Source: Lishizhenia tianjinensis (GTDB lineage Bacteria; Bacteroidota; Bacteroidia; Flavobacteriales_D; Crocinitomicaceae). From it: a stretch of DNA of 54,669 nucleotides. The position numbers and the translations under genes were made by a program. The notes beneath the pieces were generated by a model. The model was not told the DNA's origin and did not search any database. It saw only the letters and a list, made by a program, of their open reading frames with translations. Each line of letters opens with the position of its first letter. Positions within the stretch are counted from its first letter, which is position 1. Below are positions 8,272 through 17,049 of this stretch, piece by piece. Location: the NCBI GenBank assembly GCA_945902115.1, contig CAMDLY010000012.1:1-54669 (forward strand), written 5' to 3'.

Positions 8272-11200
8272 TTGCTTCAACGAATAAAATATGTCATGTT
8301 GTGCACCCTAATTTTTGGAGTTCAGCTTGTCTATTGCCAAAATTATAATTCTCTACGAAAAGAGGCAGATGCTTTATTTTTAAAGCAACAATACCAAGAA
8401 GCGAAACCTAAATTTAGGCAGCTTTTAGCGCTGGATCAAAAAAATGTTGATTTCAACTACAAATACGGGGTGTGCATTTATGAAACGGAAAATAAGCTCA
8501 ATTCCCGAAAATATTTTGATCTCATTTTACAACAAGGGATTGCACCGATAAAAACTAGCTATTATAGAGGAAAAATCTATCAATATGAGTACGAATTTGA
8601 TAAAGCAATTTCAGAATTTGAACGCTGTAAAAAGGATAAATTACTTATCGGTTTAGCGGATAGCGAAATCAGCAGTTGCCAATCGGCCAAAGAACAAATT
8701 AAATTAAAGTCCAATTTAGTCGTCAGAGCAAAATTTGAAACGCAAGTTGGTAATCACGAGAAATTTTATCAATTATCTGAACGTTTCAGTTTTTATTCTC
8801 CTGATAAAGGTGAAATTTTTGAGAAGCAAAACAGTAAATTATCATTTAAACCTAAGTACCTGTTCAAACGGGGAATGAAATATAGAATTTTTGCCTCTTA
8901 CAGTGAAAAAAAAGAAAATGGCTTAGATATCTTTTTACAAATTAAAGATGCAAATGATCAATGGGGGGAATTGAGTAGAATCCCACTTCTAAGTACAGCA
9001 TATGACGAAGATTTCCCCTTTTACGACGATTCAACTCAAACATTATACTTCGCTTCTAAAGGACATAACTCAATAGGTGGATTTGATATATTTAAAGTCG
9101 CATATGATTGGAAAACGAATACAGTTGGCGAGGTGATAAATTTAGGTTTTCCTTATAATTCAACCAGTGACGACTATTTATTTGTCCCTGATAATTTTAA
9201 AAATAGTGCCTATTTCACTACGAATAGGGGAGGAGATCTGTCTAGTGCAGAGGTTTTATTAGTTTCATTAGATAAAATAGACAACGATATTGTATCTTCT
9301 ATGGGTCAGTGGGTAGATGAGGTTGATAATGAGCAAAAATCGGTAAATATTATTGTCCGTAATATTCAGAGTAATGAATCTTTTGGGCCTTTTGTTTCTG
9401 ATGACAAGGGTAAAATATTCATCTATTTCCCCACGGAGGGGCAATACGAATACACCATAGAGCATAGTGTTTATCGAGAAATTAAAAATTTCAAGAAAAT
9501 TGTTGACATACCGAAGATTGGGGAAGGAGAAAGAATAGAACAAACTCTTCGCTATTTTATGCAAAATTCAACCGAAGAATTGGAGATATCTACACGAGTG
9601 AAGTACATAGAAGAGCAAGAAGAAATTAATCCATTGAAATTACAAGAAATCTCAAAATTATCAATCAATGCAAAAAGTATTGGTGACAGTCCCTCAGCAA
9701 CTGCAGGTATACCGCTTGATGTGTTCGTTAAATTAAATATCAGGGAATCAGATAAACAGGTTGCGTTAGAAAAACTCGTAGATATTCTACTGGATAAAGA
9801 AATTGACATGGAAAATAATGAGCGATTTCGAATCCAAGCGAATGAAAAAATCAAGGCAAACACTTATATGATTGCCTCAATCAGAAAAGAAATTGAAGTC
9901 CGTAAGAAAGTCGTTCCCTCGGATGAACAAATTTTTGACAAAGAATTGAGTCAAAATAATAATCAGCTTCAAGAACTATTGGAGGAAAATTTAGTATTGA
10001 TGAATCACATTGAAAGACAAAATCAATTGAACGAAATCAGGCCGAATTTAGATGATGTCACCCTTCTAAATAAAGAACTTAATGAAATTCGAAATACCAC
10101 ATCTATAGAAGATACTGAAAAATATATTCAATCTAAATTGGATGTAATTAAGAAATCACTCGCTATTGTTGTTATACCACCAAATGAAATAAAAACAGAC
10201 CTACAACAGAAAACATTATCTCAATTAAATAAAAATGAAGAAGAGCTAAGGTTATATAAAGTTCAGATAGATAGTCTTAAAAATGAAGTCTCTTCTATTG
10301 AGAATGAGTTAAAGTCACTTTCCAAGAAAAAACAAGAGTCAAAACAAGAGGAACTTTCTACAATTACTAAAAAAATCATTGGGATTGAGGAATTAAGTGC
10401 AGAAGTCGAATTCCAAAATAAGGTGTTGGTCTCTGAAAAATCAGCTTTCGAGAAAAATGACGATTTAATAGAATTTATCTCGGATGAATCTTTGAAAATT
10501 AAAGAAATAGGATTAATTACACAGTTAAACAATCAGGATATTAGTAAAGAGGACATTATTACCCAGATAATGGAGGTTACTCAAAATAACAACATCCAAA
10601 CTCCAGAGAACACCTTGGCTGAGATAAAACGCAGGTATGAAAATGATAAAATTGGAATAGATTTAATCAAAGATCCCGAGGAAAAAGTAAGAAAACAAAA
10701 ACAAGCAGAGGAGATTTTTCTAAAGGAACTTTCAGCTATTTCTAGAGAGGGAAGTGAAGAGGTAATAGAGCTAATTCAGTTAACTCAAAGTCGAATTACT
10801 GATTTATCGCAGACGATAAAGTTTATGGAGACTGAAAAAGAAATAGCTAAAAATAATAGTGAGCTAATAAATAATCAGAACACCAACAAGGAGGAAAATA
10901 TAGCGAAGAATGAGAATACCAACAAAGAAGAGAACATAGCGAAGAATGAGAATACCAACAAAGAAGAAAACATAGCGAAGAATCAGAACACCAACAAGGA
11001 GGAAAACATAGCGAAGAATGAGAACACCAACAAGGAAGAAAACGTAGCGAAGAATGAGAACACCAACAAGGAAGAAAACGTAGCGAAGAATGAGAATATC
11101 AACAAAGAGGAAAACATAGCGAAGAATCAGAATACCAAGGAAGAAAACGTAGCGAAGAATGAGAACCCAAACAAGGAGGAAAACATAGCGAAGAATGAGA

Positions 11201-13647
11201 ACACCAACAAGGAGGAAAACGTAGCGAAGAATGAGAACACCAACAAGGAAGAAAACGTAGCGAAGAATGAGAACACCAACAAGGAAGAAAACGTAGCGAA
11301 GAATGAGAATGCCAACAAGGAAGAAAACGTAGCGAAGAATGAAAATACAAACAAGGAAGAAAACGTAGCGAAGAATGAGAATACCACCAAAGAGGAAAAT
11401 ATAGCGAAGAATGAGAATACAACCAAAGAGGAAAATATAGCGAAGAATGAAAATACGAACAAGGAAGAAAACTTAGCGAAGAATGAAAATACCACCAAGT
11501 CGGAAAACGTAGCGAAGAATGAGAACACCAACAAGGAGGAAAACATAGCGAAGAATGAGAATACCGAAAATATTGTTGAAAATAGGAAAGCAAGCGATAA
11601 TAAAGGCAAACAACAAATTGATAATACCGAATCATTAAATGCATCAAGAGAACAAGAATCCATTAAAACAAAAATATATGTCGACTCACAACTAAAACAA
11701 TTAGAAAATCTCTCAGAAACGGATGGGAGAAACAAAGAGACTCTAACAAGCAGTGAGAGAAATACCTTAAATAACATTAAGGATCGCACTACAGAAAAAG
11801 AACAATTACTTATCCAGAAAGAAAAGATAGAATCTCTTTTAGGATCGAGTTCTGAAAAGCAATTGGCTCAAAGCATTACTATTAAATCTACTCAAATTGA
11901 TAAACTGGAGAATGAGATAAAGCAAGAGAAAAATGAGAAAGTTCGTCGTATTTTGGAGCAAGAAAAAACTTATTTGACAGAGGAACTTAAATCAATTCAA
12001 GGGAAAACAAATCAAAATATTGCTAAAAGTGAAAATACTATTCCCTCATCCAAGGTAGATAATAGCGAATTAAAGAGTTTATTAACCTCTGAGGAGTATG
12101 CCAGTTATGCAAAAGATCGCCTAGCATTGGCGAGATCTGTCAATGCCACGAATGACATTCAACAGCAGTTAGGTAAATTAACTCATAAATATGTTTCCTC
12201 AAGTAAAGTGTTGACTGATCCGGAGAAAAGTATATTGCAAGATTCCATTGTTTGGTTACAAAATCAATTTTTAGAGAATCAAAAAAATACTACAGAACTC
12301 ACCACTAAATTACTTAACTATCAGAATCAAGCCAAATTTGAGACCATGGTACTTCAGAAGGAACAGCCAGTTATATTGACAGCACCGGTCACAATAGATG
12401 CTGCTAAGACTTTTAGCTTCGTGAAAAAGGATGATAGTTCTTTCGACGGTCCGCTGCCTATTACAGATAGAAAATTAGGTGGTCTTTTATTCAGGGTGCA
12501 AGTTGGGGCATTTAGAAAAGCCGTGCCGTCAAATTTATTCAGGGAATTCACACCTGTCAATGGTGAAGTTATTCCAAATGGGTTGACATGCTACATGGCA
12601 GGGTTTTTTAATAATTCACTTACAGCTTTGCAAGCTCAAACTGAAATTCGATCCTTAGGGTATTCCGATGCATTTGTCGTTGCTTACTGCGATGGCAAAA
12701 GAATTCCTATTGAACAAGGGCGCTTGTACGAAAAAAATAAACTTTGTATTAGCTTATCAGATAACGAATTGACTATCAAATTACAACAACTATTAGAGGA
12801 AGAAAGGCAGTCTCCCCAAGCACAAACGATAAATGAACAAAACAAACAAGTTGATAAACCTTCTGTTGATGAGTATGGTGTGGAAATAGCTGGTTATACT
12901 GATCATTTATATTTTTCGGTTCAGGTAGGTGTTTTCAATCGGTCTTTAAATCCTTTTATGTTAAAGGGAATAAATGAACTGATTATTCACAAAGCCGCTA
13001 ACGGTCAATTGCGTTATTCATCGGGGAGATTTGAAAATCTTGCCGACGCTAAGTTGAGAAAAACATCGGTAAATACAAATGGAATAGCTGATGCCTTTAT
13101 TGTAGCCTATTATAAGGGTAAAAGAATAACATTTGCGGAGGCTCAGCAGATGATTGAGAGAAATCCTTCAATTGCGAAGGTAGCGAGAACGGAAAATAAG
13201 CCAGAAAGACAAGTAGAAAATAAAGTATTAACCTCGGAAGCGGCTAATTTAGATTTTAATGTAATTAGGCCAGTGCTTGACCCTAAGAGATATTATTATG
13301 CAAAAGACACTAAGGAAGGTGATGTTTGGAATACAATGGATATTACTTTGCCTTGTAGCTACAATCCTTCCTCTGAATTATCTTTCACACAGTTATTCGA
13401 CAGTCCATTTTCTGCTCCCGAGGTAGTAACTTCGCTCGCTAAATTTCAATTGAAAGAATTTAATTTAAATTCTTTAGGAAAGGTTGTTTTTGATATATCT
13501 AGAGAAAATTCTGGGGAAATACTAAACCATATGATGCGTAGCTCGTATATGTATGAAGTTAAGAATAATAAAATATTAGTGTATCCACTTAACAGAACAG
13601 AAAAGGAACAGCTATTAACAGTTAAAGAACAATTAGAAGAAGAATGA
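8272..13647 (+). CDS. giant PD40 / coiled-coil / tandem-repeat / double SPOR envelope protein
   Basis: 1791 residues, starting at TTG (8272), the only reasonable start because an in-frame stop lies at 8251 and the next ATG (8296) removes the charged start of the signal peptide. Order of parts: signal peptide ending near VYCQ; TPR-like helices (about 25-140); PD40 beta-propeller-like segment with FYDDSTQTLYFASKG and GGFDIFK (about 230-300); a small beta domain (about 350-425); long Glu/Lys-rich coiled coil (about 490-865); nineteen 12-residue repeats (868-1094); more coiled coil (about 1110-1370); two SPOR-type units opening LLFRVQVGAF (about 1402-1485) and LYFSVQVGVF (about 1546-1620); a C-terminal domain. 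SPOR domains bind denuded peptidoglycan, so I infer a long periplasmic tether or scaffold, possibly at division sites. Its stop overlaps the clpS start (ATGA). Confidence 0.8.
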   Translation: MLQRIKYVMLCTLIFGVQLVYCQNYNSLRKEADALFLKQQYQEAKPKFRQLLALDQKNVDFNYKYGVCIYETENKLNSRKYFDLILQQGIAPIKTSYYRGKIYQYEYEFDKAISEFERCKKDKLLIGLADSEISSCQSAKEQIKLKSNLVVRAKFETQVGNHEKFYQLSERFSFYSPDKGEIFEKQNSKLSFKPKYLFKRGMKYRIFASYSEKKENGLDIFLQIKDANDQWGELSRIPLLSTAYDEDFPFYDDSTQTLYFASKGHNSIGGFDIFKVAYDWKTNTVGEVINLGFPYNSTSDDYLFVPDNFKNSAYFTTNRGGDLSSAEVLLVSLDKIDNDIVSSMGQWVDEVDNEQKSVNIIVRNIQSNESFGPFVSDDKGKIFIYFPTEGQYEYTIEHSVYREIKNFKKIVDIPKIGEGERIEQTLRYFMQNSTEELEISTRVKYIEEQEEINPLKLQEISKLSINAKSIGDSPSATAGIPLDVFVKLNIRESDKQVALEKLVDILLDKEIDMENNERFRIQANEKIKANTYMIASIRKEIEVRKKVVPSDEQIFDKELSQNNNQLQELLEENLVLMNHIERQNQLNEIRPNLDDVTLLNKELNEIRNTTSIEDTEKYIQSKLDVIKKSLAIVVIPPNEIKTDLQQKTLSQLNKNEEELRLYKVQIDSLKNEVSSIENELKSLSKKKQESKQEELSTITKKIIGIEELSAEVEFQNKVLVSEKSAFEKNDDLIEFISDESLKIKEIGLITQLNNQDISKEDIITQIMEVTQNNNIQTPENTLAEIKRRYENDKIGIDLIKDPEEKVRKQKQAEEIFLKELSAISREGSEEVIELIQLTQSRITDLSQTIKFMETEKEIAKNNSELINNQNTNKEENIAKNENTNKEENIAKNENTNKEENIAKNQNTNKEENIAKNENTNKEENVAKNENTNKEENVAKNENINKEENIAKNQNTKEENVAKNENPNKEENIAKNENTNKEENVAKNENTNKEENVAKNENTNKEENVAKNENANKEENVAKNENTNKEENVAKNENTTKEENIAKNENTTKEENIAKNENTNKEENLAKNENTTKSENVAKNENTNKEENIAKNENTENIVENRKASDNKGKQQIDNTESLNASREQESIKTKIYVDSQLKQLENLSETDGRNKETLTSSERNTLNNIKDRTTEKEQLLIQKEKIESLLGSSSEKQLAQSITIKSTQIDKLENEIKQEKNEKVRRILEQEKTYLTEELKSIQGKTNQNIAKSENTIPSSKVDNSELKSLLTSEEYASYAKDRLALARSVNATNDIQQQLGKLTHKYVSSSKVLTDPEKSILQDSIVWLQNQFLENQKNTTELTTKLLNYQNQAKFETMVLQKEQPVILTAPVTIDAAKTFSFVKKDDSSFDGPLPITDRKLGGLLFRVQVGAFRKAVPSNLFREFTPVNGEVIPNGLTCYMAGFFNNSLTALQAQTEIRSLGYSDAFVVAYCDGKRIPIEQGRLYEKNKLCISLSDNELTIKLQQLLEEERQSPQAQTINEQNKQVDKPSVDEYGVEIAGYTDHLYFSVQVGVFNRSLNPFMLKGINELIIHKAANGQLRYSSGRFENLADAKLRKTSVNTNGIADAFIVAYYKGKRITFAEAQQMIERNPSIAKVARTENKPERQVENKVLTSEAANLDFNVIRPVLDPKRYYYAKDTKEGDVWNTMDITLPCSYNPSSELSFTQLFDSPFSAPEVVTSLAKFQLKEFNLNSLGKVVFDISRENSGEILNHMMRSSYMYEVKNNKILVYPLNRTEKEQLLTVKEQLEEE
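10873..11553 (+). repeat. 19 tandem copies of a 36-bp unit encoding NENTNKEENVAK
   Basis: Eighteen units of 36 bp and one of 33 bp (unit 8, lacking one codon) run head to tail without spacers inside the PD40/SPOR gene. The encoded unit is N(E/Q)NTNKEEN(V/I/L)AK with substitutions mostly at residues 2, 4, 5 and 10. DNA identity between many adjacent units is close to complete, which points to recent expansion by slippage or unequal exchange. All length changes are multiples of three, so the frame is kept. A degenerate 20th unit (NENTENIVENRK) follows. Confidence 0.97.
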
Positions 13648-13928
13648 TAAAATTTTCGCAACAAACGGAAACCCAATCAGAGTCGATATCTCTAGAGTTA
13701 CTCATCGATCAATTTACCTTAGTGCTATACAATGATGAGGTTAATACCTTCGATCACGTTATTAATTGTTTGATAAGAATTTGCAGACACGAATTGATGG
13801 AGGCCGAACAATGCACCTGGATTGTTCACGTCAACGGTAAGTGTAAGGTGAGAAATGGGTCTTTCGAGGAGTTGGAGGGTATGTGTAATCAATTGATGAA
13901 TGAAGGGCTCTCTGTGAAGATAGAATAA
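13644..13928 (+). CDS. clpS: ATP-dependent Clp protease adaptor ClpS
   Basis: 94 residues. The core LVLYNDEVNTFDHVINCLIR and the downstream HVNGKCKVRNGSFEELE, then a GLSVKIE ending, are the ClpS fold; the ND...T..HV segment forms the pocket for N-terminal hydrophobic residues (N-degron recognition), delivering substrates to ClpA/ClpC with ClpP. No clp protease subunit is in this window. The ATG overlaps the stop of the PD40/SPOR gene by four bases, so the two are probably translated together, an odd pairing of a cytosolic adaptor with an envelope protein. Confidence 0.93.
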   Translation: MIKFSQQTETQSESISLELLIDQFTLVLYNDEVNTFDHVINCLIRICRHELMEAEQCTWIVHVNGKCKVRNGSFEELEGMCNQLMNEGLSVKIE

Positions 13929-13945
13929 ACTCTACTAGTTTATTC
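13923..13945. terminator. perfect hairpin containing both convergent stop codons
   Basis: GAATAAACT (13923-13931) and AGTTTATTC (13937-13945) form a perfect 9-bp stem around a 5-base loop. The TAA of clpS and the TAA of the opposing gene each lie inside one arm. No long T-run follows on either strand, so it may act as a bidirectional 3'-end stabiliser rather than a classic terminator. Confidence 0.5.
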
Positions 13946-15328
13946 TTCCCCTGCGATTAATCTTTTATATTCAAATAGCGTTTTTTCAATCGTTTCGTAT
14001 TTGCCATTCGGTGAAGGGCTAAGTGTATTTATGTTAGCAATAATTTGGTTAGGTAAGACATAAACGTAATAAGGGAAACCAGAAACATCAAGATCCTTCC
14101 AAATAGGATGATTGGCCTCAGCAGAAGCTTTATTCCAAGTAATTTGATCTAAGTACGTATTCTCTAATTTACTGTATGACGATTGTTCCTCATATATTGT
14201 TAAAAAATGTATGTACGCCCCATAATTCTTGTATAGTTTTTTCATAGCAGCGAGTTCTGCAATACATTTTTTATTGGAGGGATTGAAAAATTGAATGTAT
14301 ATGGGTTTCCCTCCTAGCTGCGTGAGTTCGGTGTTTTTTAATGTGTAAAGAGGTAACTTATCCCCGGCGTCAAGTACATTTAATTTATTAAATAATCTCT
14401 GTGCAACACTTGTGATTTCACTGTCTATTTCCAGTTTACTGAAATTATAAAGAAAGTTAAGAATAGTATTTCTAGGAATTACACGATCAAAATAAAGATC
14501 AGACAGCATATAAATACACATCACTTCTGCAAGTTGTGCAGATCCTATTAAGTCGTCATGTTCCAATATGTTTAATAGGGGTTTAACATTTCCAATCTCA
14601 ATTAAATGCATGAATTCTTGTCTTTTTTCAAGACTCTGTTGGTAGAAATATTTATCATAAAAGTTTGATACAAAACCAAAAAACTTGTCATTTCGCCACT
14701 TTATGGGAATATCCTCAAGGTAAAAGTTGAACTTATCTATTTCTGATGGAGAGGCAAAATCTTGAAGTTCTTCAATATTCATCCCCAAAGTATATTTAAC
14801 ATAGTCTAGAAAAAAAAGATTATTCTCTGCTTTGTAGATATCGTTTACCGCACTTCGGAATTTTTTAACCTGATTAAGAAACTCGCCCGAATTTTTTTCT
14901 TTGAGTGGATAAAGGATGTTTAACGATTGATCAAGCCAATGTTCGAATGTTAGAATCTTATAATTAATGTCTAAAGTGTCTAGTTGAATAAAAACTAGTT
15001 CAACTTCATTTTCGGAACCAAATTTGGAGAACCCAGAATTTGAAAATTCTATGTAGTATTTACCTTTTGGTTGTGCGTATAAATAACCAATCAAGTTACC
15101 ATTTTTGATAAATAGTTTTTCAATATTTTTTAAATCTACAGAGAAATTAAAACGACCAAGACTATCAGAAATAGTCTCTTCTAGGATGACTTCTTCGTTG
15201 GAAATATAATCTGTTTTCATTCCAATTTGGAACCTACTTCCAGGATTTACGGCAATACCTTTTATGCTCACTTGCGCAACAAATGATAATGACTGAAGGA
15301 GCACGATTAAAACAAGGAGTTTATTCAT
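13940..15328 (-). CDS. secreted thioredoxin-fold protein lacking CxxC
   Basis: About 462 residues from the ATG at 15328, chosen because it gives a normal signal peptide (MNKLLVLIVLLQSLSFVAQ); an upstream ATG at 15355 would add nine neutral residues. The N-terminal ~100 residues look like the beta-rich domain found before TlpA-type modules in Bacteroidota (GRFNFSVDLKNIEKLFI), the middle is helical, and the last ~130 residues resemble a thioredoxin/TlpA fold (GGKPIYIQFFNPSNKKC, then HFLTIYEE and SGFPYYVYVLP). The position of the redox CxxC holds only one cysteine (NPSNKKC), so a disulfide reductase activity is doubtful. It is directly downstream of coaD. Confidence 0.65.
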   Translation of the reverse strand: MNKLLVLIVLLQSLSFVAQVSIKGIAVNPGSRFQIGMKTDYISNEEVILEETISDSLGRFNFSVDLKNIEKLFIKNGNLIGYLYAQPKGKYYIEFSNSGFSKFGSENEVELVFIQLDTLDINYKILTFEHWLDQSLNILYPLKEKNSGEFLNQVKKFRSAVNDIYKAENNLFFLDYVKYTLGMNIEELQDFASPSEIDKFNFYLEDIPIKWRNDKFFGFVSNFYDKYFYQQSLEKRQEFMHLIEIGNVKPLLNILEHDDLIGSAQLAEVMCIYMLSDLYFDRVIPRNTILNFLYNFSKLEIDSEITSVAQRLFNKLNVLDAGDKLPLYTLKNTELTQLGGKPIYIQFFNPSNKKCIAELAAMKKLYKNYGAYIHFLTIYEEQSSYSKLENTYLDQITWNKASAEANHPIWKDLDVSGFPYYVYVLPNQIIANINTLSPSPNGKYETIEKTLFEYKRLIAGEE

Positions 15329-15356
15329 ACTGTGAAATGACATAAATGATGCCATT

Positions 15357-15818
15357 TTAAACGAGGAGTTTTGGAGAAGTTACAAAACTTGAAATATCAG
15401 ATCCATTTAAATGTATTTCTCTGATTATTGATGAGTTTACTGCACTATATTCCTGGTTAGTGAGTAAAAAAACAGTTTCTATACCAACTAATTGAAAATT
15501 CATATGTGCAATGGATTTTTCGTATTGGAAATCTTTAGAGTCTCTTAAACCTCTTATAATATGAGACGCACCAATCTTCTGGCAGAAGGTTACGGTCAAT
15601 TCTTGATACACCTGTATTGAAATTCTCCGTTCACCAACGAATAGAGACTGAATATGATGTTTTCTCTTTTCGATATCAAAAAGGTACTGTTTTCTTGAGT
15701 TTATACCGATACCGATAATTAACTCATCAAATAACTCCAATGCTTTCCATGCAATGGCTTCATGTCCTTTTGTAAAAGGATCAAAGCTTCCGGGAAACAG
15801 TCCGACCCTTTTCATCAT
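15357..15818 (-). CDS. coaD: phosphopantetheine adenylyltransferase
   Basis: Fourth step of coenzyme A synthesis: adenylates 4'-phosphopantetheine to dephospho-CoA. The N-terminus GLFPGSFDPFTKGHEAI carries the nucleotidyltransferase T/HxGH motif (TKGH), IIRGLRDSKDFQYE is the conserved central segment, and NSSIIREI is the ATP-binding C-terminal motif. 153 residues is normal. Two adjacent ATGs (15818, 15815) are possible; the first overlaps the rsmD stop. It is translationally coupled to rsmD. Confidence 0.96.
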   Translation of the reverse strand: MMKRVGLFPGSFDPFTKGHEAIAWKALELFDELIIGIGINSRKQYLFDIEKRKHHIQSLFVGERRISIQVYQELTVTFCQKIGASHIIRGLRDSKDFQYEKSIAHMNFQLVGIETVFLLTNQEYSAVNSSIIREIHLNGSDISSFVTSPKLLV

Positions 15819-16354
15819 TCGAAGTTAAAGAAACTAAAGTTAACGTTTCCAAATTTTCTAGAAAAACTGAATTCTTTTAGGGAGGATAAGTCAGTTTGAG
15901 GTCCGTGCTCAACGATTACTTTTCCATTTTCATTCAATACTTGACCATCGAAAATTTCCCTAACCAGAGACGCATGAATCTTTAAATGAAAAGGAGGATC
16001 CGCAAAAACCAAGTCAAATTTCTTGTTGGAATTTCTGCAAAATATTACGCAATCTGCTTTGTATGCAGCCATTCTATCCGACAAATTCAATTGTACAATT
16101 GCTTTTCTAATGAAATTATAACTTATAGGATGGCTATCCACAGCCATTACATACGGAGCTCCCCTTGATGTAAATTCGAAAGCAATATTCCCAGTTCCGG
16201 TGCACAAGTCTAATACATGCTTGTCGTCGAGGTCAATAAAATTTTCAAGAACATTAAAAAGTCCTTCTTTTGCATAGTCTGTGGTAGGTCTAGAAGGAAA
16301 ATTACTCGGAACAGAAATCCTTTTTCCTTTTAAATTCCCTCGAATGATCCTCAT
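15815..16354 (-). CDS. rsmD: 16S rRNA (guanine-966 N2)-methyltransferase
   Basis: The N-terminus MRIIRGNLKGKRISVP followed by RPTTDYAKEGLFNVL is the RsmD signature. Motif I is LDLCTGTGNIAFEF and the catalytic motif reads FADPPF, with Phe in place of the more common Tyr of DPPY, which is tolerated in this group. 179 residues matches the family. It lies between DUF3822 and coaD, overlapping each by 4 bases; this order (DUF3822-rsmD-coaD) is familiar from Bacteroidota genomes. Confidence 0.93.
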   Translation of the reverse strand: MRIIRGNLKGKRISVPSNFPSRPTTDYAKEGLFNVLENFIDLDDKHVLDLCTGTGNIAFEFTSRGAPYVMAVDSHPISYNFIRKAIVQLNLSDRMAAYKADCVIFCRNSNKKFDLVFADPPFHLKIHASLVREIFDGQVLNENGKVIVEHGPQTDLSSLKEFSFSRKFGNVNFSFFNFE

Positions 16355-17043
16355 AATATCGAATATAACTTGTCTGCACCTATCGAAATGATTGATTTAT
16401 CCGCGAATGATTTTATACTTTTCAAGGATAAATTAAATTCCTCTGAAGAAAACGTATCTACTTCATTAAGCGAGCAGATGTGTATGGAACTAAAATTCAT
16501 CGCTCCAATGCTCTTTAGTTGAGCCATTAGGAAATATATAATGTCATTTTCATCATCGAATTCACCAGTACTCAATTGTAGTAATTTACTTTCTTCCCTT
16601 AAAGCAAAGTACACCAATTTTGGAGTTATTATCAGAAAAGGGTCGTACGGAGAAATATGAAGCTTTAAGTACTTTAAAATAAGATTTGAAAAATGGTCAA
16701 TTACAACGGATTGCTTCAATGAATTTCTAAAATTATCTATATCGGTTTTAATACCAAAAACCATTGATACTTCAAATGCAGTGTTCAAAGTGAAATAAAC
16801 TCTTTCATTTGAGTCGAGATCGCCAAAATTTAGATTGAAATACTTTTTTGCATGAGCAGGAAAAAAGACAGAATTAGGCAATAGGGTATACCTTGGGGAA
16901 TTTATAAAAATATATGATGTTTTGATTTCTGACTCTTGGATGGTTTTATCCACATTCAACAGGTCGAAGGGAAAGGAACGAAATTCAATTCCAACAAATG
17001 AATTGTTTATCAGAAGATTATCATGAAAAACAAATATGCTCAA
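16351..17043 (-). CDS. DUF3822 family protein
   Basis: 230 residues. Recognised by its position directly upstream of rsmD, its length and its general layout (beta-rich N-terminal half with NVDKTIQESE, then an actin/hexokinase-like second half). The function of DUF3822 is not known. The frame has a stop at 17050-17052 and no nearby ATG, so the start is TTG at 17043, seven bases after the upstream gene. No signal peptide or membrane segment is seen, so it is probably cytosolic. It overlaps rsmD by four bases (ATGA). Confidence 0.7.
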   Translation of the reverse strand: MSIFVFHDNLLINNSFVGIEFRSFPFDLLNVDKTIQESEIKTSYIFINSPRYTLLPNSVFFPAHAKKYFNLNFGDLDSNERVYFTLNTAFEVSMVFGIKTDIDNFRNSLKQSVVIDHFSNLILKYLKLHISPYDPFLIITPKLVYFALREESKLLQLSTGEFDDENDIIYFLMAQLKSIGAMNFSSIHICSLNEVDTFSSEEFNLSLKSIKSFADKSIISIGADKLYSIL

Positions 17044-17049
17044 TCGAGT

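Noticed and set aside
10873..11553. CRISPR-like array of 36-bp direct repeats
   Set aside because: The units are adjacent without spacers and are in frame within a protein gene; no cas genes are present.
11099..11789. Long open frames on the minus strand across the repeat array, giving Phe/Ser-rich repeats
   Set aside because: They are the mirror of the 36-bp repeat, which keeps all frames open in step. The composition is implausible and the plus-strand frame continues into SPOR domains.
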